64,000 bases of DNA from Spirulina subsalsa PCC 9445 (GCF_000314005.1 NZ_JH980292.1:1436094-1500093); one strand, 5' to 3'; positions 18,101-27,559 are shown, counted from the first letter of the stretch. A program made the numbers and translations. The notes: a model not told the origin generated them from the letters alone.

Positions 18101-21100
18101 TGGAATATGCAAACCGGGGAGCTTTGGTTTAATAAACAGTGGAAAACCATGTTGGGGTACGGGGAAGATGAGCTTGAAAACCAGTTGAGGGAGTGGGAAA
18201 GTCGCGTTCACCCCGATGACTTACCCCAGACCTACCAAGAGGTGGAACAGCATATAAAAGGACAAACCGACGTTTATCGCAATGAACATCGTCTACGGGG
18301 TAAAGATGGCTCCTATCACTGGGTTTTAGCCCAGGGGCGTATTGTGGAACGGGATGGGGTGGGCAACCCCCTGCGCTTTATTGGCACCCATACGGATATT
18401 AGCGATCGCAAAAACAACGAACTGGAACGCCAAAAACTGCTCCAAGAACTGAGTTCCTTTAAATTTGCCCTAGATCAATCGGCTATTGTTGTCACCACAA
18501 ACCTCAAGGGTCAAATTCTCTACATCAATGACCGTTTTGAGTCCATTTCCGGCTATAGCCAACCAGAAATTCTAGGCAAAACCCCTCAGATCCTCAATTC
18601 TAAATACCATCCCCCGGGATTTTTCGCCCATCTCTGGACAACCATTTTAAACGGTCAAGTCTGGCGCAACGAAATTTGTAACCGCGCCAAGAATGGCCAA
18701 ATCTATTGGGTTGATGCAACCATCATCCCCTTTCTCAACCCCCAAGGCCAACCCACTCAATTTTTATCTATTCAATTTGATATTACCTCCCGTAAACAGG
18801 TAGAACTCGACCTAGCCAGTAGCAACTCTCTCCTCTCCACCATTACCCATGCTCAAGCACAATTCATCACGGCTGCCAATCGTCTGACGATTTTTGAAGG
18901 CCTGTTAGAAAGTCTCCTAGAGTTAACCCATAGTGAATATGGATTTATTGGTGAAGTCCTCTTCCAAGGGGATGGAACCGCCCACATGGAGGAAAATTTT
19001 CTCAAAATCCGTGGAGTTCCCTATTTACAAACCCATAGCATTACTAATATTGCGTGGGATGCCGCCACAGAGCAATTCTATCAAAACAATTATGAAAAAG
19101 GGATGGAATTTACCAACCTCAAAACCCTCTTTGGTGCAGTCATTTTGACCGGAAAACCCGTCATTGCTAATCAGGCCCCCACGGATCCCCGTCGAGGAGG
19201 TATCCCCAAAGGCCATCCCCCCCTAGAGGCCTTTTTAGGGATTCCCTTCTTTAAAGGCCCTGAACTTATTGGCATGGTGGGAATTGCCAATCGTCCGGGA
19301 GGCTATAACGAGGGCATCATTGCAAGACTTGGGCCATTCTTAACCACCTGTAGTAATTTGATTGAAGGCTATCGCATGGATCGCCATCGGCAAAAAGCCG
19401 AGGCCATGATTGCCCAGCAACTTCGACAGCGCACCGTTCTGGGTCAGATTGTCCAACAGATTCGTGAATCCCTCAACCTACAAGAAATTTTAGCCATTAC
19501 CACCCAACGGGTGCGGGAAATTTTGCAAGGGGATCGGGTCATTGTCTTCCGTTTCTGTGACCTGGGTAGGACGTGCATTTTTGAAGAAGCTGTCGCTGAA
19601 GATTTGCCAAGTCTCAAATACATGAACTGGGAGGATGAACAATGGTCGTCAGAAATCCTCCAGTTTTATTGGCAAGGCCAGCCCCGAATTGTTCCAGATG
19701 TCATGAATGATCCTTTAACTCCTTGTCTCTTGGACTATTCTCGCCAGGGACAGATTCAATCTAAGATTGTTGCGCCCATTTTGCAGGAAATCCACAATGG
19801 AGAAAGGGGTAATGGGGAAATAGATCCTTGGACAGATCCGGAGTCCGGGAATAAACTTTGGGGCCTCTTGGTGATTCATGCCTGCCATGAAAAACGGATT
19901 TGGCAAGAGTCCGAGGCTGAACTTTTACAGCAAATTGCCAACCAACTAGCGATCGCCATCCGACAATCCCGCCTCTTTGAACAGTTACAAGAGGAACTCA
20001 CCGAACGTCAACAAACCCAAATCCAACTCACCCAACGCAATGAAGAACTGATCCGCGCTACCCGACTTAAAGATGAGTTTCTGGCCAATATGAGCCACGA
20101 ACTCCGCACCCCCCTGAATGCTATCTTAGGCATGACGGAAGGACTACAGGACGGTGTATTTGGCTCAGTCAACGAGGGTCAACGGAAAGCCTTAAGCACC
20201 ATCGAACGCAGTGGCTCCCATTTATTGGCCTTGATTAACGATATTTTGGATCTGGCCAAGATTGAATCCGGGCAGGTAGAGTTAGAATGTGCGCCAACGG
20301 CCATCGCCTCTTTGTGTCAATCCAGTATCACCTTTGTCAAACAACAAGCCCTCAAAAAGCATCTTCACCTCTCGGTTAATTTGCCCGTAAACCTGCCCGA
20401 TATTGTGCTAGATGAGCGGCGCATTCGTCAGGTGTTAATTAATCTGCTCAACAATGCCGTTAAATTTACTCCCGAAGGGGGGCGCGTGACCTTAGAGGTT
20501 ACGTTACCTACCCCAGAACAAAACAGCCTCCCCCATCTCCGATTTTCCGTCATTGATACGGGCATTGGTATCACGCCAGAAAATTTAAAAAAACTGTTTC
20601 AACCTTTTATTCAAATTGACAGCGCTCTCAATCGTCAATATCAAGGGACTGGTTTAGGTTTAGCCGTCACTAAACGGATTGTTGAACTTCATGGCGGACA
20701 AGTTGGGGTCAGCAGTGAAGAGGGAAAGGGGAGTTGTTTTATGATTGATTTACCCTATCAGGCCTCGGTGGTTTTTGCCCCACAGACTAACTCTGAGTCG
20801 CATTTTGACCCCCATGATCTGGCAACCCAATCACCGGGTAAATCGTCTCCCTTACTGCTATTAGCGGAAGATAATGAAGCCAATATCAGCACCATTTCCA
20901 GCTATTTAATGGCGAAAGGCTACCGGATTGAAGTGGCAAAAAATGGTCAGGAGGCTATTCATCAGGCGGTGGCTTTATCTCCCGATTTAATTCTGATGGA
21001 TGTTCAAATGCCCGGAATGGATGGACTAGAGGCGATGAAACGGATGCGGGAGATTCCTGAGTTGGCGACAACGCCCATCATTGCTTTAACGGCGTTGGCG

Positions 21101-21211
21101 ATGGACAGTGATCGCGATCGCTGTTTACAAGCGGGGGCTGATGAATACTTGAGTAAGCCCGTCAAATTAAAACAATTAACGCTGACTATTCAAGGCCTCC
21201 TAAAGTCTTAA
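15200..21211 (+). CDS. Giant hybrid histidine kinase: four CBS, GAF, five PAS, two GAF, HisKA, HATPase, REC
   Basis: 2003 residues, no membrane segment. Four CBS repeats (~10-310) are followed by a coiled coil, GAF (~365-530), five PAS/PAC units (~575-1210), two more GAF domains (~1215-1590), HisKA with phospho-acceptor His1633 in NMSHELRTPLNAI, a complete HATPase (N box NLLNNAVKF, DTGIGI, GTGLGL) and a C-terminal receiver with Asp1934 in LMDVQMPGMDG. It is a cytosolic multi-sensor kinase; CBS domains usually bind adenine nucleotides, and PAS/GAF domains bind small ligands or bilins. No GAF shows an obvious bilin-binding Cys context that I can assert. A repeat of the 33990-34030 family lies in frame within the first CBS domain (residues ~56-77). 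HisKA-to-REC is almost identical at DNA level to the 3' end of the gene at 24131. Confidence 0.88.
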   Translation: MTMQSHSFSSIDVTEAICPRPHVISPTATVLEAIALMSGLSAPEVAPPDPQDPHSTDLSPLAPLWKGGKEGGEEGGGISSCVLVVVERDSDETQGQRVVGILTERDIVRLSAQQQDIRELSVGEAMTQPVLTLRPSELTDIFSLLQFLEQHHLRHVPIVDEQERLMGLISHETLRNLARPVDLLRLRSVQEVMTQTVLTASPDASLLEIAQLLAENRLSSVILTRPLAGGDLGEYPVGIVTERDVVQFQALGGNFGEILAEEVMSSPLFTLRPDADLWTAQQAMEKRRIRRVVVTGEGGELLGIVTQTSLLRSFNPLELYRLAEVLEQKVARLEAERVTLLERRTQELEQQVQERTQTIEAQAERVRLLLDIATSLRNSLDLGTILQTAVDEVRRVLECDRVMIYQLEEGLRGEIIAESMISGGRSVLHREANDPCVTPEWLESYRQGRVRVVRDIYEESLSLCHQEMLLSFEIRAKLMVPIVLEEHLWGLMIASYRDQPRDWQTWEVELLQALSLQLAIALQQAGQHQQLQNEIRERQQAEQDLAALNAQLEARVAQRTAELESREARYHALMEGASDAILLATPQGYIIEANAAAEELFGYSRSELTQLHYSQLCPPEELQPVTQVWQSLVNPQQRVLWDGFILHAEGHSIPIALSGTMIEVGDSIIFQGIFRDISARQQAEAALAKLSQRLSIALSSAALGCWEWDIAQNCLTWDKRMYALYGVESRVPPDDPSTVTVAYEVWSKGVHPEDRQRTETLLQQALLGEAEYNTEFRVVHPDGSLHYIRAYGVVLRDAAGHPQSMIGVNLDVTDTHEAQRELQASETRFRQVFDSNVVGMMFTNFVGEITEANDRFLAMLGYSRDDLHAGRLNWADLTPPEYQQQDVEAIYHLLTYNSIDPFEKVYLHRDGHPVAVLLGVAMVCPAEGTCVCVVVDISDRKQAEIALQESQLRLELALESSNTGLWDWNMQTGELWFNKQWKTMLGYGEDELENQLREWESRVHPDDLPQTYQEVEQHIKGQTDVYRNEHRLRGKDGSYHWVLAQGRIVERDGVGNPLRFIGTHTDISDRKNNELERQKLLQELSSFKFALDQSAIVVTTNLKGQILYINDRFESISGYSQPEILGKTPQILNSKYHPPGFFAHLWTTILNGQVWRNEICNRAKNGQIYWVDATIIPFLNPQGQPTQFLSIQFDITSRKQVELDLASSNSLLSTITHAQAQFITAANRLTIFEGLLESLLELTHSEYGFIGEVLFQGDGTAHMEENFLKIRGVPYLQTHSITNIAWDAATEQFYQNNYEKGMEFTNLKTLFGAVILTGKPVIANQAPTDPRRGGIPKGHPPLEAFLGIPFFKGPELIGMVGIANRPGGYNEGIIARLGPFLTTCSNLIEGYRMDRHRQKAEAMIAQQLRQRTVLGQIVQQIRESLNLQEILAITTQRVREILQGDRVIVFRFCDLGRTCIFEEAVAEDLPSLKYMNWEDEQWSSEILQFYWQGQPRIVPDVMNDPLTPCLLDYSRQGQIQSKIVAPILQEIHNGERGNGEIDPWTDPESGNKLWGLLVIHACHEKRIWQESEAELLQQIANQLAIAIRQSRLFEQLQEELTERQQTQIQLTQRNEELIRATRLKDEFLANMSHELRTPLNAILGMTEGLQDGVFGSVNEGQRKALSTIERSGSHLLALINDILDLAKIESGQVELECAPTAIASLCQSSITFVKQQALKKHLHLSVNLPVNLPDIVLDERRIRQVLINLLNNAVKFTPEGGRVTLEVTLPTPEQNSLPHLRFSVIDTGIGITPENLKKLFQPFIQIDSALNRQYQGTGLGLAVTKRIVELHGGQVGVSSEEGKGSCFMIDLPYQASVVFAPQTNSESHFDPHDLATQSPGKSSPLLLLAEDNEANISTISSYLMAKGYRIEVAKNGQEAIHQAVALSPDLILMDVQMPGMDGLEAMKRMREIPELATTPIIALTALAMDSDRDRCLQAGADEYLSKPVKLKQLTLTIQGLLKS
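15367..15431 (+). repeat. In-frame repeat insertion inside the first CBS domain
   Basis: The 40 bases at 15367-15406 (CTTATCCCCCCTAGCC...GGAAGGGGGGGAAA) are identical to the intergenic repeat after ftrV at about 33991-34030. They are extended by runs of G. They encode LSPLAPLWKGGKEGGEEGGG within the kinase N-terminus, without a stop or frameshift. Confidence 0.85.
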
Positions 21212-21512
21212 GTAAGCCCGTATTAGTGAACTACCCCACCCTGCCTAGGCGCGAGGATGGAGCTTCCTGATTCAATGGGAAGTGCTTTCTATACCGAAAT
21301 ATAGCGAGTCTTATCTTCCCTCCCCAGGCAGAAGTCCTAGTTCCTAAGACCCAAATTTTCTCTTGCAACACAGCCCTTTTTAGCTTGGTTTTCGCTTTGG
21401 GAGTTAGTGGTCAAGTCCATCCGGTCCCTGCAAGCGAGGAAGGGGAATTCCGCAACATTTTTGTTAAAATAATTAACTCTGACCATTCAAGGCATCGTAA
21501 ATTCTGAACTGA
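21211..21512 (+). pseudogene. Remnant of a duplicated receiver-domain 3' end, split by element copy B
   Basis: Bases 21210-21225 (AGTAAGCCCGTATTA) and 21466-21507 (AAAATAATTAACTCTGACC...CATCGTAAATTCTGAAC) together align with the last ~55 bases of the upstream kinase gene (AGTAAGCCCGT...TTAACGCTGACTATTC...TCTTAA). The 243-bp element sits exactly between the halves. This means a second REC-domain tail once followed the gene and was interrupted by the element. Confidence 0.6.
21226..21468 (+). repeat. 243-bp dispersed element, copy B
   Basis: Same boundaries and length as copy A (12837-13079), with a few substitutions such as CCTGCCTAGG for CCTGCCGAGG. Because the flanks recompose a receiver-domain tail, this copy shows an insertion junction: 5' flank GTATTA, 3' flank ATAATTAACT. 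Confidence 0.85.
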
Positions 21513-21525
21513 GCAAAAATATCTA

Positions 21526-21768
21526 GGGTCTGCTGAATATCCGTCTAAGCACTGTTAAGAGGGCTTTGGGCCATTTTAAGAGCGAGAAAGTGCAAGGTTT
21601 TAGGGATAAATAATCAAAAAGGCTTGCCTTTTTCCGACTCCCCCTGTTCCCTGTTCCCCGTTCCCCGTTCCCTAGCCCCACGAGTAGAGTTATATTGCTA
21701 CGCAACGCTTTGCTACGCAACGCTTCGCGAACGCGTTCGCGAAGCGTCACGAAGTGAACAGCAAGCCC
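21526..21768. mobile_element. MITE-like element 1 with 6-bp target duplication
   Basis: The left end GGGTCTGCTGAATA and right end CAGCAAGCCC form inverted repeats, flanked by the direct repeat TATCTA (21520-21525 and 21769-21774). The interior contains AGGGCTTT..GCCATTTTAAG, GGTTTTAGGGATAAATAA and purine/pyrimidine tracts shared with the element at 30934, plus an extra AACGCTTCGCGAACG palindromic stretch. There is no coding capacity. Confidence 0.75.
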
Positions 21769-21810
21769 TATCTAGTCTAACGACTCGCAATCAATAGTCA
21801 GGAATAAGTT

Positions 21811-23646
21811 ATGCCGTTTTGTTTACCCACCCTAGCAGACCTGCAAACTCTTATTATCCCGTCTCCCCCCCAACTTAGCTTAGAGGATAGCCTCCAAGAG
21901 GCGATCGCCGCCATCAGTGGGGGAGATTGTGGCTGTGTCGTGATCTCCCAACCGGAGGGCTTTGGGCTGTTAAATGCCGAAGATGTGGTGAGACTCTTAG
22001 CCCAAGGACAGGACACCCGCCAGCCCCTCGCCACTTTGGACATTAGCCCCGCCCCAACCCTGAAACTATCGGACTGGCAAGATATTGACCAGATTGGTCA
22101 ATATTTTCTGACTGAGGGGGTGCGCCATCTCTTGATTGTGGATGACCGGGGGAACCTAGAAGGGGTCATCAGTCAGGACAAATGGCTTTCACTGCTCACC
22201 CCCCACGGGGATATTAAAAAGAATCTCGAACCCTTCTTTACCTTAACCCTGAATCTGCTTTGCATTGCCGATGTCCAAGGGCGATTTATCCGCCTCAATC
22301 CCGCCTGGGAAACCACCTTGGGTTATCAGACCAAAGACCTGGAAGGGCAAATCCTCTTAGATTTCGTCCATCCCGAAGACCGCGCCGCCACCCTAGCCGC
22401 CATTGAGCAATTAAAGGGACAAGAAAAGGTGGAAGGTTTCCTGAATCGTTATCGCCGTGCCGATGGTGGTTATGTTTACCTAGAGTGGTACGCCCAACCC
22501 TACGGATCTTTCCTCTATGCTGTCGCTCAGGATATTACCCAGCAAAAAGAGATTGAAGAGACGTTAAAAAAACGGGAAGCCCACCTGCAAACCGCCCAAC
22601 GGATTGCCCATCTCGGCAGTTGGGAGTTTGAGGTCGCCACGGGTAAAATCACTTGGTCTGATCAGGTTTTTCGACTGTTGGGGCGCGATATCGCCCTAGG
22701 GATGCCAAGTTATGAAGAAGTCCTGCAAATCTATCATCCAGAAGATCAGATTGTGCATGATCGGGTGGTGACAGAGGCGATCGCCACCGGAAAACCCTAC
22801 GATTTGGAATGTCGCGTCTGCCATGAAGACGGCCCCTATACCTACATCCAAGCGCGGGGGGAACCCATTATGGATGCCAAAGGCCAGGTTACGGCTTTAG
22901 TCGGTACTATCTTAGATATTACCGATCGCAAAACCCACGAAGCCGACCTGCTGAGAGTCAGCCAACAACTGGCCGCCTCCAACCAAGAACTGGAAGCCTT
23001 TGCCTATTCCGTCTCCCACGATCTGCGCGCCCCCCTGCGAGCCATTGACGGCTTTAGTCAAGCCCTCCTAGAGGACTATGGGCAGCTATTTGACGACATC
23101 GCCCAGGACTATTTCGATCGCATCCGCTTTAACATTAGTCGGATGAGTAACCTGATCGATGATCTGCTGTCTCTGTCGCGGGTATCGCGTTCTGAACTCA
23201 AACCCCAATGGGTGAACCTCAGCGCCCTAGCAGCAAACCTGAGCCAAGATTTGCAAATTCAAGAACCCCAAAGACGAGTAGAATTTATCATTGCGCCGGA
23301 TCTGAAAGTAACCGCCGATCCCACCTTGATGGCGATTGTCTTAACCAATTTACTAGAAAATGCCTGGAAATTCACCAGCCATCACCCCAGCGCCCGCATT
23401 GAATTGGGGGTTATGCCAGGAGAAACCACCCCCGTTTATTTTGTCCGCGATGATGGGGCGGGGTTTGATATGCAATACGCTAAGATGTTATTTGGAGTGT
23501 TCCAACGGCTCCACAATACCGCAGAATTCCCCGGTACAGGCATCGGTTTAGCCACAGTGCAACGGATAATCCGTCGTCATGGGGGAAAAATTTGGGCCGA
23601 GGGAGCGATCGAACAAGGGGCTACCTTTTATTTTACGATTCCCTAA
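21811..23646 (+). CDS. Sensor histidine kinase: CBS pair, two PAS, HisKA, HATPase
   Basis: 611 residues, cytosolic. Two CBS repeats (~1-140) are followed by PAS (~145-265, FLRLNPAWETTLGY type) and PAS/PAC (~275-385). HisKA has the phytochrome-type phospho-site SVSHDLRAPLRAI and the HATPase has NLLENAWKF, RDDGAGFD and GTGIGLATV. It has no receiver of its own. The response-regulator gene 50 bp downstream is the natural partner, the arrangement seen for cyanobacterial phytochrome-like kinases and Rcp1. The CBS-PAS order parallels the giant kinase upstream. The ATG at 21811 follows AGGAATAAGTT and lies 36 bp after the MITE-like element, so the element may contain or displace its promoter. Confidence 0.88.
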   Translation: MPFCLPTLADLQTLIIPSPPQLSLEDSLQEAIAAISGGDCGCVVISQPEGFGLLNAEDVVRLLAQGQDTRQPLATLDISPAPTLKLSDWQDIDQIGQYFLTEGVRHLLIVDDRGNLEGVISQDKWLSLLTPHGDIKKNLEPFFTLTLNLLCIADVQGRFIRLNPAWETTLGYQTKDLEGQILLDFVHPEDRAATLAAIEQLKGQEKVEGFLNRYRRADGGYVYLEWYAQPYGSFLYAVAQDITQQKEIEETLKKREAHLQTAQRIAHLGSWEFEVATGKITWSDQVFRLLGRDIALGMPSYEEVLQIYHPEDQIVHDRVVTEAIATGKPYDLECRVCHEDGPYTYIQARGEPIMDAKGQVTALVGTILDITDRKTHEADLLRVSQQLAASNQELEAFAYSVSHDLRAPLRAIDGFSQALLEDYGQLFDDIAQDYFDRIRFNISRMSNLIDDLLSLSRVSRSELKPQWVNLSALAANLSQDLQIQEPQRRVEFIIAPDLKVTADPTLMAIVLTNLLENAWKFTSHHPSARIELGVMPGETTPVYFVRDDGAGFDMQYAKMLFGVFQRLHNTAEFPGTGIGLATVQRIIRRHGGKIWAEGAIEQGATFYFTIP

Positions 23647-23696
23647 TCGCCACAGCTAATCCCAGCTTTCCTACCAACCCTTCTGTGATCCTGCCC

Positions 23697-24128
23697 ATGG
23701 TTTCCCCCCGTCCCATTATTTTGGTGGAAGATAATCCCGACGATGAACGCTTGACCTTGCGATCGCTCCGTCGGAGTAAAATCACCAACCCGATTTTAAT
23801 TGCGCGCAACGGCGAAGAAGCGTTAAATTTAATTTTTAGCACCTATCCCTTGCCAACGGTGGTGTTATTAGACCTAAAACTACCGAAGATAAGCGGCTTA
23901 GATGTTCTGCGTAGACTGCGAGCCGAGCCAAGGTTTAAAGCCTTACCCGTCGTGGTTTTAACCTCCTCTAGCGAAGAACCCGATATTCTCGAAAGCTACA
24001 ATTTGGGAGCCAATAGTTATGTCCGAAAGCCCGTAGATTTTGAGCAATTTGCCCAAGCTGTTTCGCAATTAGGTTTGTATTGGGCCTTAATCAATGAGCC
24101 AATCCCCACAGAGGAACCGAGGGAGTAA
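23697..24128 (+). CDS. Single-domain response regulator (Rcp1-like)
   Basis: 143 residues from the ATG at 23697; an upstream in-frame GTG adds residues unlike the family. It is a receiver fold of the Rcp1/CheY-like class: acidic pair in VEDNPDDE, phospho-acceptor Asp in VVLLDLKLPKISG, Thr in VVVLTSSSEEPD, Lys in YVRKPVDFEQF. No output domain, so it acts by protein contact. It lies between two kinases and stops three bases before the next start, so it is almost certainly cotranscribed with both. Confidence 0.9.
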   Translation: MVSPRPIILVEDNPDDERLTLRSLRRSKITNPILIARNGEEALNLIFSTYPLPTVVLLDLKLPKISGLDVLRRLRAEPRFKALPVVVLTSSSEEPDILESYNLGANSYVRKPVDFEQFAQAVSQLGLYWALINEPIPTEEPRE

Positions 24129-24130
24129 TT

Positions 24131-27100
24131 ATGCCGGAAGCACTGCATCTGTTATTAGTGGAAGACTCCGATGATGATGCCGAGTTATTGCTGCGGGTCT
24201 TGCGACGGGATGGATTTGATCTGATGTGGGAACGGGTGCAAACCGCCCCGGCACTGAGGGAAGCCCTACCCCATCAGCCTTGGGATGTGATTGTCTCCGA
24301 TTATAACCTCCCCGGTTTTGATGCCCCCACCGCCCTCGAAATCCTCAAAGAAAGCCAACAGGATATTCCCTTTTTGGTCGTGTCAGGAACCATTGGGGAA
24401 AAATTGGCCGTGGAGATGATGAAAGCCGGAGCCAGCGACTACATTATGAAGGGGAATTTAGCCCGGTTGCCGGAGACAGTGCGCAGGGAAGTGCGAGAAG
24501 CTCAAACTCGCCGTCAGCGTCGCCAAGCCGAGCAAGCCTTGCGGGAGAGTGAGCGTCGCAACCATGCCGTATTGATGGCGATTCCTGATTTAATGTTTCG
24601 GGTGGGGGCCGATGGAGTCTATCGAGGTTTTGTTACCTCCTCTCGTTGTGGAGATGTGATTCACGCCGATATTGACCCCACGGGAAAATCCATCACTGCT
24701 ATGTTGCCCCCAGACTTGGCAGAACGCCATCTTTACTACATTCGCCAAGCCCTAGCAACGGGAGAATTGCAAATTTATGAGCAAACCCTCTGGGTGAATA
24801 ACCGCCGTCAGGATGAAGAGGTGCGGGTGGTGAAAAGTGGGGAGGATGAGGTGTTATTCATGGTGCGGGATATTACCCAGCAGCAAGCTGCACTCCGTCA
24901 ACGCCAGCAAGCAGAGGAGGAACTCCATCGCCTCAACCAAGAGTTAGAAACTAAGGTCGCCCAACGCACGGCTGAACTCCAAAAACGGGAAGCCCAATTA
25001 CAAAAACTCTCGGAACGTCTCTCCCTGGCTTTAAAATCGGCATCGATGGGGTGTTGGACGTGGCAATTGCAGGACAACACGGTGATCTGGGATGAACGGA
25101 TGCGAGAACTTTACGACCTCCCCCCAGATGCCGATCTCACCTATGAGCAGTGGCAGGAATATGTCCACCCGGAGGATCTGCGGCGCTTGATGGAGGATGT
25201 GACCAGGGTTCTCAACACCGGGAGGGAATACAATAGTGAATTTCGCATTTTCCTACCTGATGGCAGGATTCGCCACATTAAAACCTATGGGGTGGTGGTG
25301 CGGGATGAGGCGGGGCATCCTCTGACTATGACGGGGGTCAATGTGGATATTAGCGAACAGCACGCCGCACGGGTTCAACGGGAACGGGCGGAACAAGACC
25401 TGCGGGCATCTCAACAGTTTTTACAAACGGTTTTAGATACGGTTCCCCTCGCTGTATTTTGGAAAGATTGCGCCCTCCATTATCAGGGCTGTAATGGTCA
25501 ATTTGCCACAACTTTAGGGGTTGATTCTCCTGCTGGGGTGGTGGGGAAAACGGATTTTGATCTCTACAATGAGGTGGAAGCGTTGGGGTATCGCCGCCTT
25601 GATCAGCAGGTGATTGAATCGGGATCTCCCCTGATCGGTATTGTGCAACAGGCGATTTTTCCCGATGGGGAATTACATTGGCTGGATATCAATAAGCTGC
25701 CTCTGCGGGATTTGAGGGGGAATATTATTGGGGTGGTGGGAACTTTTCAGGATATTACCGATCGCCAACAAGCAGAAAAGGCTCTCCAGGAAAGTGAGGA
25801 AAAATTCCGACAATTGGTACAGGGGATTGATGCGGTTTTTTGGATTATTGACCTCCAACACACCGGGAGAGTTTATGTTAGTCCGGTTTATAGCCGTATC
25901 TGGGGCCGCAGGTCAGATGAACTGTATATTTCGCCTAATGCTTGGGTGGAGGCGATTCACCCGGAGGATCGTGATGGTGTTGTGGCGGCGATTCCTAAAC
26001 AAGTCAAAGGGGAATATGATGAGGAATACCGGATTGTGCGCCCCGATGGGGAAATTCGCTGGATTCGCGATCGCGCTTTCCCCATCCCCAACGCCCAGGG
26101 CGAGGTCTATCGAATCGCCGGGATTGCTGAAGATATCACCGATCGCAAAATAGCCCAAGCCCAACTACAAGCGACTAATGAGGAACTGATCCGCGCTACC
26201 CGTCTCAAGGATGAGTTTCTGGCTAATATGAGCCATGAACTCCGCACCCCCCTTAATGCCATTTTAGGTATGACGGAAGGGCTACAAGAGGAAATTTTCG
26301 GCCCTCTCAATGACAGACAACTGAAAGCCCTGCAAACGGTGGAACGGAGCGCTTCTCACCTGCTGGAGTTGATTAATGATATTTTGGATGTGGCAAAGAT
26401 AGAATCGGGTCAGGTGGAGTTAGATTGTTCCCCGACGGCGATCGCGCCTCTGTGTCAATCCAGTATCTCCTTTATCAAACAGCAAGCCCTGAAAAAACGG
26501 ATTCAACTCTCGGTTGATCTGCCCTTAAATTTGCCCGATATTGTTCTAGATGAACGGCGCATCCGTCAAGTATTAATTAATCTGTTGAATAATGCGGTGA
26601 AGTTTACCCCTGAATGGGGGCGCATCGTGCTAAAAGTCTCCACAATCCCCCCTTCTGAGTCTGGGAGGGAAACCTACTCTCTCCGATTTTCAGTGATTGA
26701 TACGGGAATTGGGATTAGCCCCAAAAATCTCAAAAAGTTGTTTCAGCCCTTTATGCAAATTGACAGCGCCCTCAATCGCCAATATCAAGGAACGGGTTTA
26801 GGTTTAGCCCTCACTAAACGGATTGTTGAACTTCATGGCGGACAGGTGGGGTTAACCAGTGAAGAGGGTGTCGGGAGTTGTTTTATGATTGATTTACCCT
26901 ATGAAGCGGGTCAGACGATTCCCGAACAGCCCCCTGCTAATCTGGGGGGACAAGCTAATGATCTGGAGATCAAATCACCGGGCGAATCGTCTCCTCTGCT
27001 GCTGTTAGCGGAAGATAATGAAGCCAATATCAGCACCATTTCCAGCTATTTAACGGCGAAAGGCTACCGGATTGAGTTGGCGAAAAATGGTCAGGAGGCC

Positions 27101-27403
27101 ATTAATCAGGCGGTGGCTTTATCTCCCGATTTAATTCTGATGGATGTTCAAATGCCGGGAATGGATGGACTAGAGGCGATGAAACGGATGCGGGAGATGC
27201 CTGAGTTGGCGACAACGCCCATCATTGCTTTAACGGCGTTGGCGATGGACAGTGATCGCGATCGCTGTTTACAAGCAGGGGCTGATGAATACCTGAGTAA
27301 GCCAGTGAGATTAAAACAGTTAACCCTAACCATTCAACAGTTATTAACCCCCCCCGCTTATGGGAGGGGAATAGGGGGGGAGATAAGTATGCTCAACCAG
27401 TAA
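24131..27403 (+). CDS. Hybrid histidine kinase: REC, four PAS, HisKA, HATPase, REC
   Basis: 1090 residues. The N-terminal receiver (~5-125) has VEDSDDD, SDYNLPGFD and IMKGN. Four PAS/PAC units (~140-680) follow. HisKA has NMSHELRTPLNAILGMTEG, the HATPase has NLLNNAVKF, DTGIGI and GTGLGL, and the C-terminal receiver has LMDVQMPGMDG. The two receivers suggest a phosphorelay node fed by another kinase, probably the one at 21811 through the single-domain regulator just upstream. The last residues (TPPAYGRGIGGEISMLNQ) are encoded by a GGGAGGGG-type repeat that has extended the reading frame. The HisKA-to-REC part is nearly identical in DNA to the giant kinase. Confidence 0.88.
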   Translation: MPEALHLLLVEDSDDDAELLLRVLRRDGFDLMWERVQTAPALREALPHQPWDVIVSDYNLPGFDAPTALEILKESQQDIPFLVVSGTIGEKLAVEMMKAGASDYIMKGNLARLPETVRREVREAQTRRQRRQAEQALRESERRNHAVLMAIPDLMFRVGADGVYRGFVTSSRCGDVIHADIDPTGKSITAMLPPDLAERHLYYIRQALATGELQIYEQTLWVNNRRQDEEVRVVKSGEDEVLFMVRDITQQQAALRQRQQAEEELHRLNQELETKVAQRTAELQKREAQLQKLSERLSLALKSASMGCWTWQLQDNTVIWDERMRELYDLPPDADLTYEQWQEYVHPEDLRRLMEDVTRVLNTGREYNSEFRIFLPDGRIRHIKTYGVVVRDEAGHPLTMTGVNVDISEQHAARVQRERAEQDLRASQQFLQTVLDTVPLAVFWKDCALHYQGCNGQFATTLGVDSPAGVVGKTDFDLYNEVEALGYRRLDQQVIESGSPLIGIVQQAIFPDGELHWLDINKLPLRDLRGNIIGVVGTFQDITDRQQAEKALQESEEKFRQLVQGIDAVFWIIDLQHTGRVYVSPVYSRIWGRRSDELYISPNAWVEAIHPEDRDGVVAAIPKQVKGEYDEEYRIVRPDGEIRWIRDRAFPIPNAQGEVYRIAGIAEDITDRKIAQAQLQATNEELIRATRLKDEFLANMSHELRTPLNAILGMTEGLQEEIFGPLNDRQLKALQTVERSASHLLELINDILDVAKIESGQVELDCSPTAIAPLCQSSISFIKQQALKKRIQLSVDLPLNLPDIVLDERRIRQVLINLLNNAVKFTPEWGRIVLKVSTIPPSESGRETYSLRFSVIDTGIGISPKNLKKLFQPFMQIDSALNRQYQGTGLGLALTKRIVELHGGQVGLTSEEGVGSCFMIDLPYEAGQTIPEQPPANLGGQANDLEIKSPGESSPLLLLAEDNEANISTISSYLTAKGYRIELAKNGQEAINQAVALSPDLILMDVQMPGMDGLEAMKRMREMPELATTPIIALTALAMDSDRDRCLQAGADEYLSKPVRLKQLTLTIQQLLTPPAYGRGIGGEISMLNQ

Positions 27404-27559
27404 TATCAAAAAATATCATGAAAACTTGTTGTAGAATAGGTATATTGAAAGAATCTTTTATCTTCTCTTTTTAATCATGGGTGCTAATTGATTGTTGACT
27501 TAAGGATTAACCTTAATTAAATACCCTGAATAGTTCAACTCATCCCAACCCCCAAAACC

